Source of the DNA: Streptomyces roseirectus
Lineage (GTDB): Bacteria > Actinomycetota > Actinomycetes > Streptomycetales > Streptomycetaceae
NCBI RefSeq assembly: GCF_014489635.1
Contig: NZ_CP060828.1
Span: 806,001-870,000 of the forward strand
DNA length: 64,000 nt
Reading direction: 5' to 3'
This document shows positions 36,679 to 46,260 of this stretch, piece by piece. Positions within the stretch are counted from its first letter, which is position 1, and each line of letters starts with the position of its first letter. A program made the translations under genes and the position numbers. The notes under the pieces are model-generated. The model was not told where the DNA came from, did not search any database, and saw only the letters and a program-made list of their open reading frames with translations.

Positions 36679-37980
36679 ATGCCCATCACCGGAACGACGG
36701 CCGCCGAGATCGCCGGCAGCGTGCGCGACCAGGTCGCATCGGGCGACCTCGCGCCCGGCACCCCCCTCCCCCCGGTCCGCGCCCTCTGCGCCGAACTCGG
36801 CGTCAACCGCAACACCGTGGCCCTGGCATACCGCCGGCTCGTCGAGGCGGGCGTCGCGCAGACCCGGGGGCGCGGCGGAACCGTCGTCGCGGCGGTCCCC
36901 CGGCTCGCCCGGGAGGGCGTCGGGGCGGGCGGCGAGGCCGTCGACCTGGCCAGCGGCAACCCGGACCCGGAGCTGCTGCCGCACATCCTGACGGCGGCCC
37001 GCGGGGGCGAGTTCCTGTACGGGGTCCCGGCCGTCGACCCGGCGCTCGCGGCCTGGGCCGAGGCCGACTTCGCCGAGGACGTCGACCGTCCGCTGCGGAC
37101 GCTGGTCACGCACGGCGCGGTCGACGCGACCGAGCGGCTGCTGGGCGTCCACCTCACGCGGGGCGACCTCGTGGCCGTCGAGGACCCGTGTTTCCTCGCG
37201 ACCATCGGCACGCTCCGGCTGGCCGGCTACCGCGTGGCCCCGGTCCCCGTCGACGCCCACGGCATGGACCCCGGCGCGCTGCGGGCAGCCCTCGACGCCG
37301 GGGCCCGCGCGGTGGTGGCCACACCCCGCGCCCACAACCCGACCGGCGCGAGCCTCACGGCGGAACGGGCGCAGGAGCTGCGCGCCGTCCTCGCCGGGCA
37401 TCCGCAGGTACTGGTGATCGAGGACGACCACTTCTCGGCGGTGTCGGCCCGGCCGTACCACCGCATCACCCCGGCGGGGACGGCGCGCTGGGCGCTCGTG
37501 CGGTCCGTGTCCAAGTTCCTCGGGCCCGACCTGCGGGTCGCGCTGGTCGCGGCCGACCCCGAGAGCGCGGCGCGGCTCGGCGCGCGCCTCAGTGCCGGGA
37601 TGACCTGGGTCAGCCGGCTCCTCCAGCGCACCGTGCACGACCTGCTGGCCGACCCCGCCGTCCACGACCTGCACGAGCGGGCCCGCGAGAGCTACGCCGG
37701 CCGGGCCGCCCTCCTCGCGGAGCGGTTGCGCGCGCACGGGTTCGACGTCCCGCCGGACTCCGACGGGCTGAACCTGTGGATCGGACTCGACGTCGACGAA
37801 CGGTCCGTCACCGACGCGCTGGCCCACCGGGGCTGGGCCGTGCGCCCCGGTCACGTCTTCGCCGTCGCCCCCTCGCCGCGCGCCGCGATCCGCGTCACCA
37901 CCTCCACCCTCACCGAACCCCGCGCCGAGGCGTTCGCCGCCGAACTGGCCGCCGTCGTCGCGGACCTGCGTACCGCCTGA
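36679..37980 (+). CDS. MocR-type regulator (GntR helix-turn-helix plus aminotransferase fold)
   Basis: This 433-aa protein has an N-terminal GntR winged helix (GDLAPGTPLPPVRALCAELGVNRNTVALAYRRLVEAG, about 20-60) joined to a fold-type I aminotransferase-like domain with ATPRAHNPTGASL and the PLP lysine in VRSVSKFLGPDLR. MocR proteins sense PLP with an amino compound and usually activate PLP, amino acid or GABA genes beside them. GGAGGTGATC precedes the ATG. The gene is 18 nt upstream of a DHDPS-family gene, probably cotranscribed. It resembles the PtsJ subgroup, but that is a hand impression. Confidence 0.9.
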   Translation: MPITGTTAAEIAGSVRDQVASGDLAPGTPLPPVRALCAELGVNRNTVALAYRRLVEAGVAQTRGRGGTVVAAVPRLAREGVGAGGEAVDLASGNPDPELLPHILTAARGGEFLYGVPAVDPALAAWAEADFAEDVDRPLRTLVTHGAVDATERLLGVHLTRGDLVAVEDPCFLATIGTLRLAGYRVAPVPVDAHGMDPGALRAALDAGARAVVATPRAHNPTGASLTAERAQELRAVLAGHPQVLVIEDDHFSAVSARPYHRITPAGTARWALVRSVSKFLGPDLRVALVAADPESAARLGARLSAGMTWVSRLLQRTVHDLLADPAVHDLHERARESYAGRAALLAERLRAHGFDVPPDSDGLNLWIGLDVDERSVTDALAHRGWAVRPGHVFAVAPSPRAAIRVTTSTLTEPRAEAFAAELAAVVADLRTA

Positions 37981-37998
37981 CTCCCCAAGGAGCTTCCC

Positions 37999-38883
37999 GT
38001 GTTCCGTGGCCTCAGCGCCTTCCCGCTCACCCCCGTCGACGAGGACGGCGTCGACCTCACGGCGTACGCCGCCCTCGTGGCCCGGCTCGCCGGCGCCGGG
38101 GTCGACTCCATCGGCGCCCTCGGCTCCACCGGCGGCTACGCCTATCTCACCCGCGAGCAGCGCGCCCGCGTGGCCGAGGCCGCCGTCGACGCCGCGTCCG
38201 GCACGCCCGTCATGGTCGGCATCGGCGCCCTGCGCACCCGCGACGTCCTCGCGCTGGCCGAGGACGCGCAGAACGCGGGCGCCGCCGCCGTCCTGCTGGC
38301 GCCGCTGACCTACCAACCCCTCGGCGACGACGAGGTGTTCGGGCTGTACGAGGACGTGACCCACCACCTCTCCGTGCCTCTCTGCGTGTACGACAACCCG
38401 GCGACCACGCACGTCCGCTTCAGCGACGAACTCCACGCCCGTATCGCCGCGTTGCCGCACATCGGCTCCGTCAAGATCCCCGGCGTCCCCACCGGGGCCG
38501 AGGACCGTGTCGCCGCACTGCGGGCCCTCCTCCCGGCGTCCGTCGCCCTCGGTGTCAGCGGCGACTGGACGGCCGTCCGGGGGCTCAACTCCGGTTGTGA
38601 CGTGTGGTATTCGGTCCTCGGCGGCACGTTCCCGCGCACAGCGCTGGCCCTCACCCGCGCCGCGCAGTCCGGCCACGCGGATCACGCGAACGACCTGTCT
38701 GACGCCCTCGAACCCCTGTGGGCCCTGTTCCGCCGCCACGGCAGCCTGCGGGTGATGGCCGCCGCCGCGTCCCACCTCGGCCTGACCGGCGAGGTCAACC
38801 TCCCGCGCCCGCTACGGGGGTTGGACGCGGAACAACGCCGCGAGGTCGTCGCCGTGCTGGATGCGCTCGGGCTGGACGAGTGA
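37999..38883 (+). CDS. Dihydrodipicolinate synthase/N-acetylneuraminate lyase family protein
   Basis: This 294-aa class I aldolase starts at a GTG after AAGGAG. FPLTPVDEDGVDLTAY, ALGSTGGYAYLTREQR and VPLCVYDNPATT (general-base tyrosine) and the Schiff-base lysine in IGSVKIPG follow the family closely. It condenses or cleaves a 2-oxo acid such as pyruvate with an aldehyde. The usual GTTGE substrate loop reads GSTGG here, so it is probably not the housekeeping DapA. It follows a MocR regulator by 18 nt, suggesting a PLP- or amino-acid-related catabolic step under its control. Confidence 0.88.
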   Translation: MFRGLSAFPLTPVDEDGVDLTAYAALVARLAGAGVDSIGALGSTGGYAYLTREQRARVAEAAVDAASGTPVMVGIGALRTRDVLALAEDAQNAGAAAVLLAPLTYQPLGDDEVFGLYEDVTHHLSVPLCVYDNPATTHVRFSDELHARIAALPHIGSVKIPGVPTGAEDRVAALRALLPASVALGVSGDWTAVRGLNSGCDVWYSVLGGTFPRTALALTRAAQSGHADHANDLSDALEPLWALFRRHGSLRVMAAAASHLGLTGEVNLPRPLRGLDAEQRREVVAVLDALGLDE

Positions 38884-38957
38884 GCCGGCTTCCCCTTCAC
38901 CGGCCGGTGCCGCGGAAACTCCCGGCATCTCGCCGGCCGGTGCCGCAGAGTTTCCCC

Positions 38958-39629
38958 ATGACACTCCCCGCCCTCCCCCACGGCTACCACAGCCGCCCAC
39001 CAACTCCCGCCGACGCCCCGGCCGTTCACCACCTGATCACCGCCTGCGAGACCACCCTGCACGGCCACGCCACGACCGACCTCGACCGCGTCACCGCCGA
39101 CCTCGGTACGCCCGGGGCCAGTTCAATCCTCATCCACGGCGACGGGGGCAAGCCGGCCGGCTGGGGCTGGGTACGGGGCCGACGCGCCACCGTCCACGTC
39201 CACCCCGCCCACACCGGCCGGGGGCTGGGCAGTTGGCTGCTGGACTGGACAGAGGCCTGGGGCACGGACCGGCTGGCCCAGTCATCACCGCTCGCCTTCA
39301 TGAACGGCCAACTGGTCGGCGCAGTCCTGTCGTTGGACGTACCCGGCGACGAGGGATACGTCGAACGGGTCGCCGTACGGCGCGACCAGCGGGGCCGGGG
39401 CATCGCCCGACTCCTGCTCCTGGACTCCTTCCGCACCTTCCAGCGGCAGGGCAGACGGGGTTGCGTCCTGTGGACGCACTCCGACACGGGGGCGCTGGCC
39501 CTGTACGAGCGTGTCGGCATGGCGGTCCGGCGCGGTTCCACGGTTCTCAGCAAGACCCTCAGCGCCGGGCGCACGCCGGTGTCGAACCTGCCTGTTCCGC
39601 AAGGTACTTCGCCCGTTCCCCGACGGTGA
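38958..39629 (+). CDS. GNAT-family acetyltransferase with two GNAT-like halves
   Basis: This 223-aa protein has two segments resembling acetyl-CoA-binding loops: VHPAHTGRGLGSWLLDWTEAW (about 75-95) and a stronger VERVAVRRDQRGRGIARLLLLDSF (about 135-158) followed by TGALALYERVGM. Tandem GNAT arrangements of this kind occur in mycothiol synthase and antibiotic acetyltransferases; the acceptor here is unknown. Its last 71 bp overlap the 3' end of the convergent WD40 gene on the other strand. The start has only a weak ribosome site. Confidence 0.82.
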   Translation: MTLPALPHGYHSRPPTPADAPAVHHLITACETTLHGHATTDLDRVTADLGTPGASSILIHGDGGKPAGWGWVRGRRATVHVHPAHTGRGLGSWLLDWTEAWGTDRLAQSSPLAFMNGQLVGAVLSLDVPGDEGYVERVAVRRDQRGRGIARLLLLDSFRTFQRQGRRGCVLWTHSDTGALALYERVGMAVRRGSTVLSKTLSAGRTPVSNLPVPQGTSPVPRR

Positions 39630-41685
39630 GGCCACGGCCGACGGCCCGGCAGACCCGGTCGAGCGCCGCCTTCCCGGAGGGGACGTCGACGGGCCACAGG
39701 CGCACGGTGTGGTCGATGCTCGCGGTGGCGAGGGTGCGGCCGTCGCGGGTCAGGCCGATCGCCATGACGGCCGCGTCGTGCCCGGTGAACACCGTGCGCA
39801 GGCGGCCCGTGGGCACGTCCCACAGCCACGCGGCGCGGTCGCTGCCGGCGGTGACGAGGGTGCGGCCGTCGGGGGTGAAGGCCAGGCCCATGAGGAAACC
39901 GTCGTGGCTGGTGATCGTCCCCATGCCCGTGCTCCAGCTGAGCTGGCTGTCCCCGGTCGCCGTGTCCCACATCCACACGATGCCGCCCGCGGTGGCGGCC
40001 AGGGTGCGGCTGTCGGGGCTGAAGGCGAGCCTCGTGTCGGGGTCGACCCCCATGGCGTCCAGGTCGTCGCGCACGCGCCCGGTGCGCGCGTCCCAGAGCC
40101 GTACGGTGCGCCCGGTGACCGTGGCGAGGAACCGGCCGTCCGGGCTGTACTCGACGGCCGTGACCTCGCCCCGGGTCCTGGGGAGCGTGGCCCGCAGGCG
40201 CCCGTGCGCGGTGTCCCAGACGCGGACGGCGCCGTCGTCGGTGCCGGTCGCGACGGTTTCGCCGTCCGGGCCGAACGCCACGACGCGCCCGGCGAAGGTG
40301 GTGCGCACGCGGCCGGTCGCGGCGTCGTGCAGGCGCGCGGTCCCGTCGTGGCCGCCGGTGGCGACGGTACGGCCGTCGGGGCTGAACTCGACGCTCTCAG
40401 CGCGTCCTTGGCTCCCCGCGAGGGCCGTGCGCACGCGGCCGGTCGCGGTGTCCCTGAGGTGTGCGCCCGCGCTGCTCACGGTCGCGAGAACACGCCGGTC
40501 CGGGCCGAACGCCACCGACGTCACCAGGTCCCGCGACGCCGTGAGGACCCGCCCGACCGGCACGTCCCACAGCCGGACGGTGTGATCGTCGCCGCCGCTC
40601 GCGAGCGTGCGCCCGTCGGGGCTGAAGGCGAGCGCCGTGACACCGTCCAGGTGCCCGGCGAACACGGCGCGCGGGGCCCGGGTCGCGAGGTCCCAGGTCC
40701 GGACGTTCCGGTCGGCGCCGCCGGTCGCTAGCGTGCGGCCGTCCGGGCTGAACGCCAATGCCCCGACGGGCTGTTCGGTGGTGAGGGTGCCGCTCCGGCG
40801 GCCGGTCGCGGTGTTCCACAGGCGGACGTTCCGCTCGGCGCCGCCGACGGCGAGGGTGCGGCCGTCGGGGCTGAACGCGAGGGCGCCGGCGTCGTCCGTC
40901 GTGAGGGTCGCGCGCAGGCGGCCGTCTGCCGTGTCGTGGAGCTGTACGGGGTCCGAGGTGGCGACGGTGCGGCCGTCCGGGCTGAACAGGACGCTCCAGC
41001 CGGCGCCGGGGAAGGAGGTGCGGGAGCGGCCGGTCGTCGCGTCCCACAGGCGGACGGTCCCGTCCTCCCCGGTGGCGGCGAGGGTGCGGCCGTCGGGGCT
41101 GAGGGCCGCCGCGTTCGGGCGGGGCACGTGGAGGGCGAGGGTCGTGCGGGGGCGGCCGGTCCGGGTGTCCCAGCGGCGCAGGACGCCGTCGGCGTAGGCC
41201 ACGGCGAGGGTGTCGTCGTCGGTGAAGCCGACGGCGCGGGCGAGGTTCTCGGGGTCGTGGGGGAGGTTTTCGCGCGGCCGTCCGGTCCGGGTGTCCCAGA
41301 GTTTCACCGTGCGTGTGTCGTCGGTGTTGGCGCCGGAGCTGGCGAGGGTGCGGCCGTCGGGGCTGAACGCCAGGTGCAGGACCGGGCCGTGGTGTCCCGT
41401 GAGGCGGTGGCGCAGCGGCAGGGAGGCCGCGTTGCGGAGGCTGGTGTCCGCCTCGGTGGTGGCGCTGACCAGATACGCCTGGGCGGCGAGGAGGGAGGCG
41501 AGGTCCGGGTCGTGGTCGAGCCATCCGCCGGCCTCGACGGACAGCAGCCGCGACACGTTCCGCCGCTGGGCCGCCGCGTCACCGCGCACGGAACTCAATT
41601 CCCTCTCGCGCCACCGCAGAACGAGACCGCCCGCGACGAGAGAAGCGACGAGAACACCGATCAGCAGAATTCGATATGGCCTCAC
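39559..41685 (-). CDS. Membrane-anchored WD40 protein with about 14 blades
   Basis: This 708-aa protein starts at a GTG after GGGGA. A single transmembrane helix (ILLIGVLVASLVAGGLVL) is followed by a helical linker AQRRNVSRLLSVEAGGWLDHDPDLASLLAAQAYL, which resembles the segment between the NTPase and WD40 parts of STAND ATPases, but no NTPase is present. I count 14 repeats with variants of LAFSPDGRTLA and VRLWD, enough for two seven-bladed propellers. The propellers are probably a protein-binding platform on one face of the membrane. It is divergent from another single-pass membrane protein, a plausible partner. Confidence 0.88.
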   Translation of the reverse strand: MRPYRILLIGVLVASLVAGGLVLRWRERELSSVRGDAAAQRRNVSRLLSVEAGGWLDHDPDLASLLAAQAYLVSATTEADTSLRNAASLPLRHRLTGHHGPVLHLAFSPDGRTLASSGANTDDTRTVKLWDTRTGRPRENLPHDPENLARAVGFTDDDTLAVAYADGVLRRWDTRTGRPRTTLALHVPRPNAAALSPDGRTLAATGEDGTVRLWDATTGRSRTSFPGAGWSVLFSPDGRTVATSDPVQLHDTADGRLRATLTTDDAGALAFSPDGRTLAVGGAERNVRLWNTATGRRSGTLTTEQPVGALAFSPDGRTLATGGADRNVRTWDLATRAPRAVFAGHLDGVTALAFSPDGRTLASGGDDHTVRLWDVPVGRVLTASRDLVTSVAFGPDRRVLATVSSAGAHLRDTATGRVRTALAGSQGRAESVEFSPDGRTVATGGHDGTARLHDAATGRVRTTFAGRVVAFGPDGETVATGTDDGAVRVWDTAHGRLRATLPRTRGEVTAVEYSPDGRFLATVTGRTVRLWDARTGRVRDDLDAMGVDPDTRLAFSPDSRTLAATAGGIVWMWDTATGDSQLSWSTGMGTITSHDGFLMGLAFTPDGRTLVTAGSDRAAWLWDVPTGRLRTVFTGHDAAVMAIGLTRDGRTLATASIDHTVRLWPVDVPSGKAALDRVCRAVGRGLTVGERAKYLAEQAGSTPACARR

Positions 41686-41830
41686 TGATTCCCCCGAACC
41701 TCTTCCCCCACACGCGGCGGACCGCGGGCGTATTTCGAATGTACTCCCCGCCGACCCCTCCGTACCCGGGTAATACGTCGGGTATTTTGGGCCGGAAATC
41801 CCGGAAATCACGGACGGGGAGGAGCCCTCG

Positions 41831-42691
41831 ATGCCGGACGATCCCCCTGCGCCACCGCGCCGGTTCTGGCGGGACGGGAACTTCATCGCGACGGCGGTCG
41901 TCGCGCCGGTCGTCGTCTCGCTGATCGGGCTCGGGCTGGCCGGCGGTTTCTCCTGGCTCGGCGACCGCTTCGAGGACGATGCGACGCCCCCGCCGCACGT
42001 CACCGCCTCCCGCTCGCCGAGAGCCGCCGAGTCGGTCGGCGCGCGGGCCGCGGACGCCGACGGCGTCCACTACACGCGCAGCGCCTACCGCTGCCCGTGG
42101 ACGGCGTGGGTGGTGACCAGGCCGCCCGGCGCCTTCACCCGCGTACCCGTCCTCGGGGACGGCACCCCGGACCCGGCGCTCATCGGCGCCGGCACGGCGG
42201 GCGACCCGGACCGCACCCGGGTGGGCCTCGACATCCAGCCCGTGGACGACAGACCGCTCCAGATCAAGGAACTGCGGATCAAGGTGCTCGCCCGGAAACC
42301 GGCGCCGACCGCGAAGGACGCCACCGTGATCGGCCTGCGCGACGGGCAGTGCGGCGGCGGGCCCGAACGGCTGGCCGCCTCCGCCGATCTCGACGGCGGC
42401 GCCGATTTCGCGACCGTGCGTTTCGCGGAAGGAAAAGGGCTTCCCTGGGAAATCACCGGCGGAAGGTCACTGCTCATCGATCTCACGGTGACGACCCGGA
42501 CCTGTGACTGTTCCTGGGTTCCCGAGATCGTCTGGTCCAGGGACGGAAAAGTACGGACCTTGGAATTCCGTTTCGACGGAAAGGACTTCCGTACGATCCC
42601 GTCCCGGGGACTGGAGCGCCGCGCCTGGGTCCAGGACCTGGACACGGGGCACTGGTCGAGGACCGCCTTCGACGAGTCGGTCCTCGGGTGA
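41831..42691 (+). CDS. Single-pass membrane protein of unknown function
   Basis: This 286-aa protein starts at an ATG after GGAGG. A short N-terminus precedes one transmembrane helix (IATAVVAPVVVSLIGLGLAGGF), then a long domain with beta-rich segments (LQIKELRIKVLARK, SLLIDLTVTTRTCDCSWVPEIVWSRDGKVRTLEF). Cysteines in CPWTAW, GQCGGG and TCDCSW could form disulfides or bind metal if the domain is outside the cell. No family is recognised. It is divergent from the WD40 membrane protein with 145 bp between starts, and its stop is 2 nt from the convergent enolase stop. Confidence 0.75.
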   Translation: MPDDPPAPPRRFWRDGNFIATAVVAPVVVSLIGLGLAGGFSWLGDRFEDDATPPPHVTASRSPRAAESVGARAADADGVHYTRSAYRCPWTAWVVTRPPGAFTRVPVLGDGTPDPALIGAGTAGDPDRTRVGLDIQPVDDRPLQIKELRIKVLARKPAPTAKDATVIGLRDGQCGGGPERLAASADLDGGADFATVRFAEGKGLPWEITGGRSLLIDLTVTTRTCDCSWVPEIVWSRDGKVRTLEFRFDGKDFRTIPSRGLERRAWVQDLDTGHWSRTAFDESVLG

Positions 42692-42693
42692 GG

Positions 42694-44031
<1,338 letters not shown>

Positions 44032-44041
44032 CTATGGGCGC

Positions 44042-44881
44042 ATGAGGATGCACAACGCGGACGAGACCTGTGGGATCGCGCAGGCCGCACTCGTCCTGGG
44101 CGACTGGTGGAACGTACTCGTGCTGCGCGAAGTCGCCCGGGGGCACGTCAGGTTCGACGCGCTCGCCGCCGAGATCGGCCTGTCCCGCAAGGTCCTCACC
44201 GAACGGCTCGGCCGCCTCGTCGCCCACGGCGTCCTGCGCCGCAGCCTCTACCAGCGGCGCCCCGTGCGCTACGAGTACCTGCTCACCGACTCCGGCACCG
44301 CGCTGCTGCCGCTGCTGGTCGCGATGCAGGACTGGGGCGACCGGTGGATCCTGGGCGACGGCGCCCTCACCGCGACGGCCGCACAGGACGGCGCCGAACA
44401 CGCACGCATGCACGCCCTGCCCGGGACGCGCCTGCCGGACGGCCTCCACGCACCCGACGCCACCGCGACCGTCCTGTTCACCTATCCCGGCACGGGTGTC
44501 GACTGGGGGGATCCCGCGATCGCGGGAGCGGCCGGGTGCGCGCTGGAGCACGGGCTGTTCCGCGACGCCTGGCCGACGTTCCGGCGGGCGGGTGTGGAGG
44601 TGCGCGGGATCAGCACCCAACTCCCCTACGAACAGGCCGAGTTCGCCCGCGCCGAGAACATCCCGTACCCGCTGGTCTCCGACGCCGGGCACGAGATCGC
44701 CGCGGCTCTGCGCCTGCCGACGTTCCGGGGAGCGGGGCGGCTGCGGCACAAGCGGCTGATCCTGGTCGCGGACGGCGACGGGATCGTGCGGCACGTCCTC
44801 TTCCCCGTCACCGACATTCCGGAGGCGGTCTCCGAGGCCCTGCGGCTGGCGCTCGGCCGGCCCGCCCCGGAATTCCGTTGA
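44042..44881 (+). CDS. HxlR-type regulator fused to a peroxiredoxin-like domain
   Basis: This 279-aa protein has residues 1-105 forming an HxlR winged helix (LVLGDWWNVLVLREVARGHVRFDALAAEIGLSRKVLTERL...). Cys10 (DETCGIAQA) is at the position of the redox-active N-terminal cysteine of YodB-like HxlR regulators. Residues about 130-279 resemble an AhpC/TSA (BCP-like) domain: TVLFTYPG, GCALEHGLFRD (Cys166 aligned with the peroxidatic cysteine), VEVRGISTQ, YPLVSDAGHEIAAALRLPTF. The fusion suggests a sensor that reacts with peroxide or electrophiles and alters DNA binding. It probably controls itself and the divergent enolase through the dyads at 43989-44031. Confidence 0.85.
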   Translation: MRMHNADETCGIAQAALVLGDWWNVLVLREVARGHVRFDALAAEIGLSRKVLTERLGRLVAHGVLRRSLYQRRPVRYEYLLTDSGTALLPLLVAMQDWGDRWILGDGALTATAAQDGAEHARMHALPGTRLPDGLHAPDATATVLFTYPGTGVDWGDPAIAGAAGCALEHGLFRDAWPTFRRAGVEVRGISTQLPYEQAEFARAENIPYPLVSDAGHEIAAALRLPTFRGAGRLRHKRLILVADGDGIVRHVLFPVTDIPEAVSEALRLALGRPAPEFR

Positions 44882-44915
44882 TCGGCGTCCCCGCACCCGA
44901 CTAGCGTGACCTGTC

Positions 44916-45692
44916 ATGACCACCACCCCCGACGCCACTGACTGGCGTGCCACCAACCGCGCCAACTGGGACGAGCGCGTACCGATCCACACCGCCGGCT
45001 CCTTCTACGACCTGCCCGGTTTCGTCGCGGGCGGGGACTCGCTGCGGGACTTCGAGCCGGCGGAGGTCGGCGACGTCAAGGGCAAGAGCCTGCTGCACCT
45101 CCAGTGCCATATCGGGCTGGACACGTTGTCGTGGGCCCGGCGCGGGGCGGACGTCACCGGGCTCGACTTCTCACCGGCGGCGGTCGAGGCGGCCGGGGAG
45201 CTGGCCGGGCGGATCGGCGCGGACACGGCCCGCTTCGTCGCCGCCGACGTGTACGACGCCGTCGAAGCCCTGGACGGGCGGCGGTTCGACGTCGTCTACA
45301 CCGGCTTCGGCGCGCTGTGCTGGCTGCCGGACATCGCCGCGTGGGCGCGTACGGCCGCGGAGCTGGTGGCCGACGGGGGCTTCCTGTACCTGGCCGAGTA
45401 CCACCCCGTCGCCGATCTGCTCGCCGAGGACGGGACGACCGTCGAGGGCCGGTACTTCGACCGTGCGCCGATGGTGGTGGACGCGCCGGGCACGTACGCC
45501 GACCCCGACGCGCCCATGGAGGCGACGCTGACGGTGGAGTGGCGGCACGGCGTGGGGGACGTGGTGAGCGCGGTCGCGGCGGCGGGGCTCAGGGTGGAGT
45601 TCCTGCACGAGCACGACCTGGGCCACTTCCGGCTCGCGCCGGGGCAACGGGTCCCGCAGGTCTACTCGCTGCGGGCGTCGAAGGCCGGATAG
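44916..45692 (+). CDS. SAM-dependent class I methyltransferase
   Basis: This 258-aa protein has the Rossmann motif I SLLHLQCHIGLDTLSWARRGADVTGLDFS (acidic residue D in GLDFS at the end of strand 2), motif II-like FVAADVYDAVEAL and FDVVYTGFGALCWLPDIAAWARTAAELVADGGFLYLAEYH. The family moves a methyl group from S-adenosylmethionine to a small molecule; the acceptor is unknown. A TAGCGT hexamer lies about 8 nt before the ATG, so the transcript may be nearly leaderless. The last codons and stop are part of a triplicated 24-bp repeat. Confidence 0.88.
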   Translation: MTTTPDATDWRATNRANWDERVPIHTAGSFYDLPGFVAGGDSLRDFEPAEVGDVKGKSLLHLQCHIGLDTLSWARRGADVTGLDFSPAAVEAAGELAGRIGADTARFVAADVYDAVEALDGRRFDVVYTGFGALCWLPDIAAWARTAAELVADGGFLYLAEYHPVADLLAEDGTTVEGRYFDRAPMVVDAPGTYADPDAPMEATLTVEWRHGVGDVVSAVAAAGLRVEFLHEHDLGHFRLAPGQRVPQVYSLRASKAG

Positions 45693-45750
45693 CGGCGGGC
45701 GGTGAAGGCCGGGTAGCGGCGGGCGGTGAAGGCCGGGTAGCGGCGGGCGG
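45680..45750 (+). repeat. Three 24-bp tandem repeats across the methyltransferase stop codon
   Basis: Copies start at 45680, 45704 and 45728, each beginning GAAGGCCGGRTAGCGG. The first contains the true stop codon of the methyltransferase and the next two repeat it in frame. The array ends near 45750, before the promoter of the His-rich gene. Confidence 0.85.
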
Positions 45751-45782
45751 CGCCGGTATACGCGCGCTTGACCCGCGCATTC

Positions 45783-45804
45783 CATATGCATGAATCGCCA
45801 TATG
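45783..45804. promoter_or_regulatory. Paired CATATG sites upstream of the His-rich gene
   Basis: Two CATATG hexamers (45783-45788 and 45799-45804) are separated by 10 bp in an AT-rich patch 69 bp before the His-rich protein start. A third CATATG overlaps the start codon of the downstream ArsR gene (46247-46252), so a shared ArsR-type operator is plausible. Confidence 0.45.
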
Positions 45805-45872
45805 TTAATGTCACGACGTGAAGTCGGCGGGAACCAGCCGCCGGCACCCGATCCCCTTTCCAGGAGCACCAC

Positions 45873-46175
45873 ATGACCACCGTCGCCGAACACCGCACCC
45901 ACGACAGCCACACGCACACCCACGGCGAGGGCTGCGGCCACACCGCCATCCCGCACGGCGACCACACGGACTACGCGCACGACGGCCACCTGCACCGGGT
46001 CCACGAGGACCACACCGACGAGTGCGCCGCGACCGGCCACGCCACCCACGAGGGCCACGACCACACGCACGGCGAGGGCTGCGGCCACGTCGCCGTCCCG
46101 CACGAGGACCACGTCGACTACGTGCACGACGGCCACCGGCACGCGTCCCACGACGGCCACTGGGACGACCACTGA
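45873..46175 (+). CDS. Histidine-rich metal-binding protein
   Basis: This 100-aa protein consists of about one-quarter histidine and contains two near-repeats, each with THGEGCGH followed by (I/V)PH.DH.DY.HDGH. The repeated Cys/His clusters indicate binding of several transition-metal ions (zinc, nickel or copper) in the cytoplasm; no export signal is present. It has AGGAG before the ATG. An ArsR repressor follows 74 nt downstream, so the protein is likely made when a metal is in excess and acts as a buffer or chaperone. The specific metal cannot be told. Confidence 0.85.
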   Translation: MTTVAEHRTHDSHTHTHGEGCGHTAIPHGDHTDYAHDGHLHRVHEDHTDECAATGHATHEGHDHTHGEGCGHVAVPHEDHVDYVHDGHRHASHDGHWDDH

Positions 46176-46222
46176 GCCGGCAGCCCCGTCGATCACCGAG
46201 TCGATCACTGGGCTGACCTGGG

Positions 46223-46260
46223 ACGGTTGCCAGATGCTAACGTGCGCATATGGCAACCGT
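46223..46260. promoter_or_regulatory. Ten-bp inverted repeat overlapping the ArsR start codon
   Basis: ACGGTTGCCA (46223-46232) and TGGCAACCGT (46251-46260) are perfect complements spaced by 18 bp. The right arm overlaps the ATG (46250-46252). It is a candidate autoregulatory operator or an mRNA hairpin that masks the start. Confidence 0.5.
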
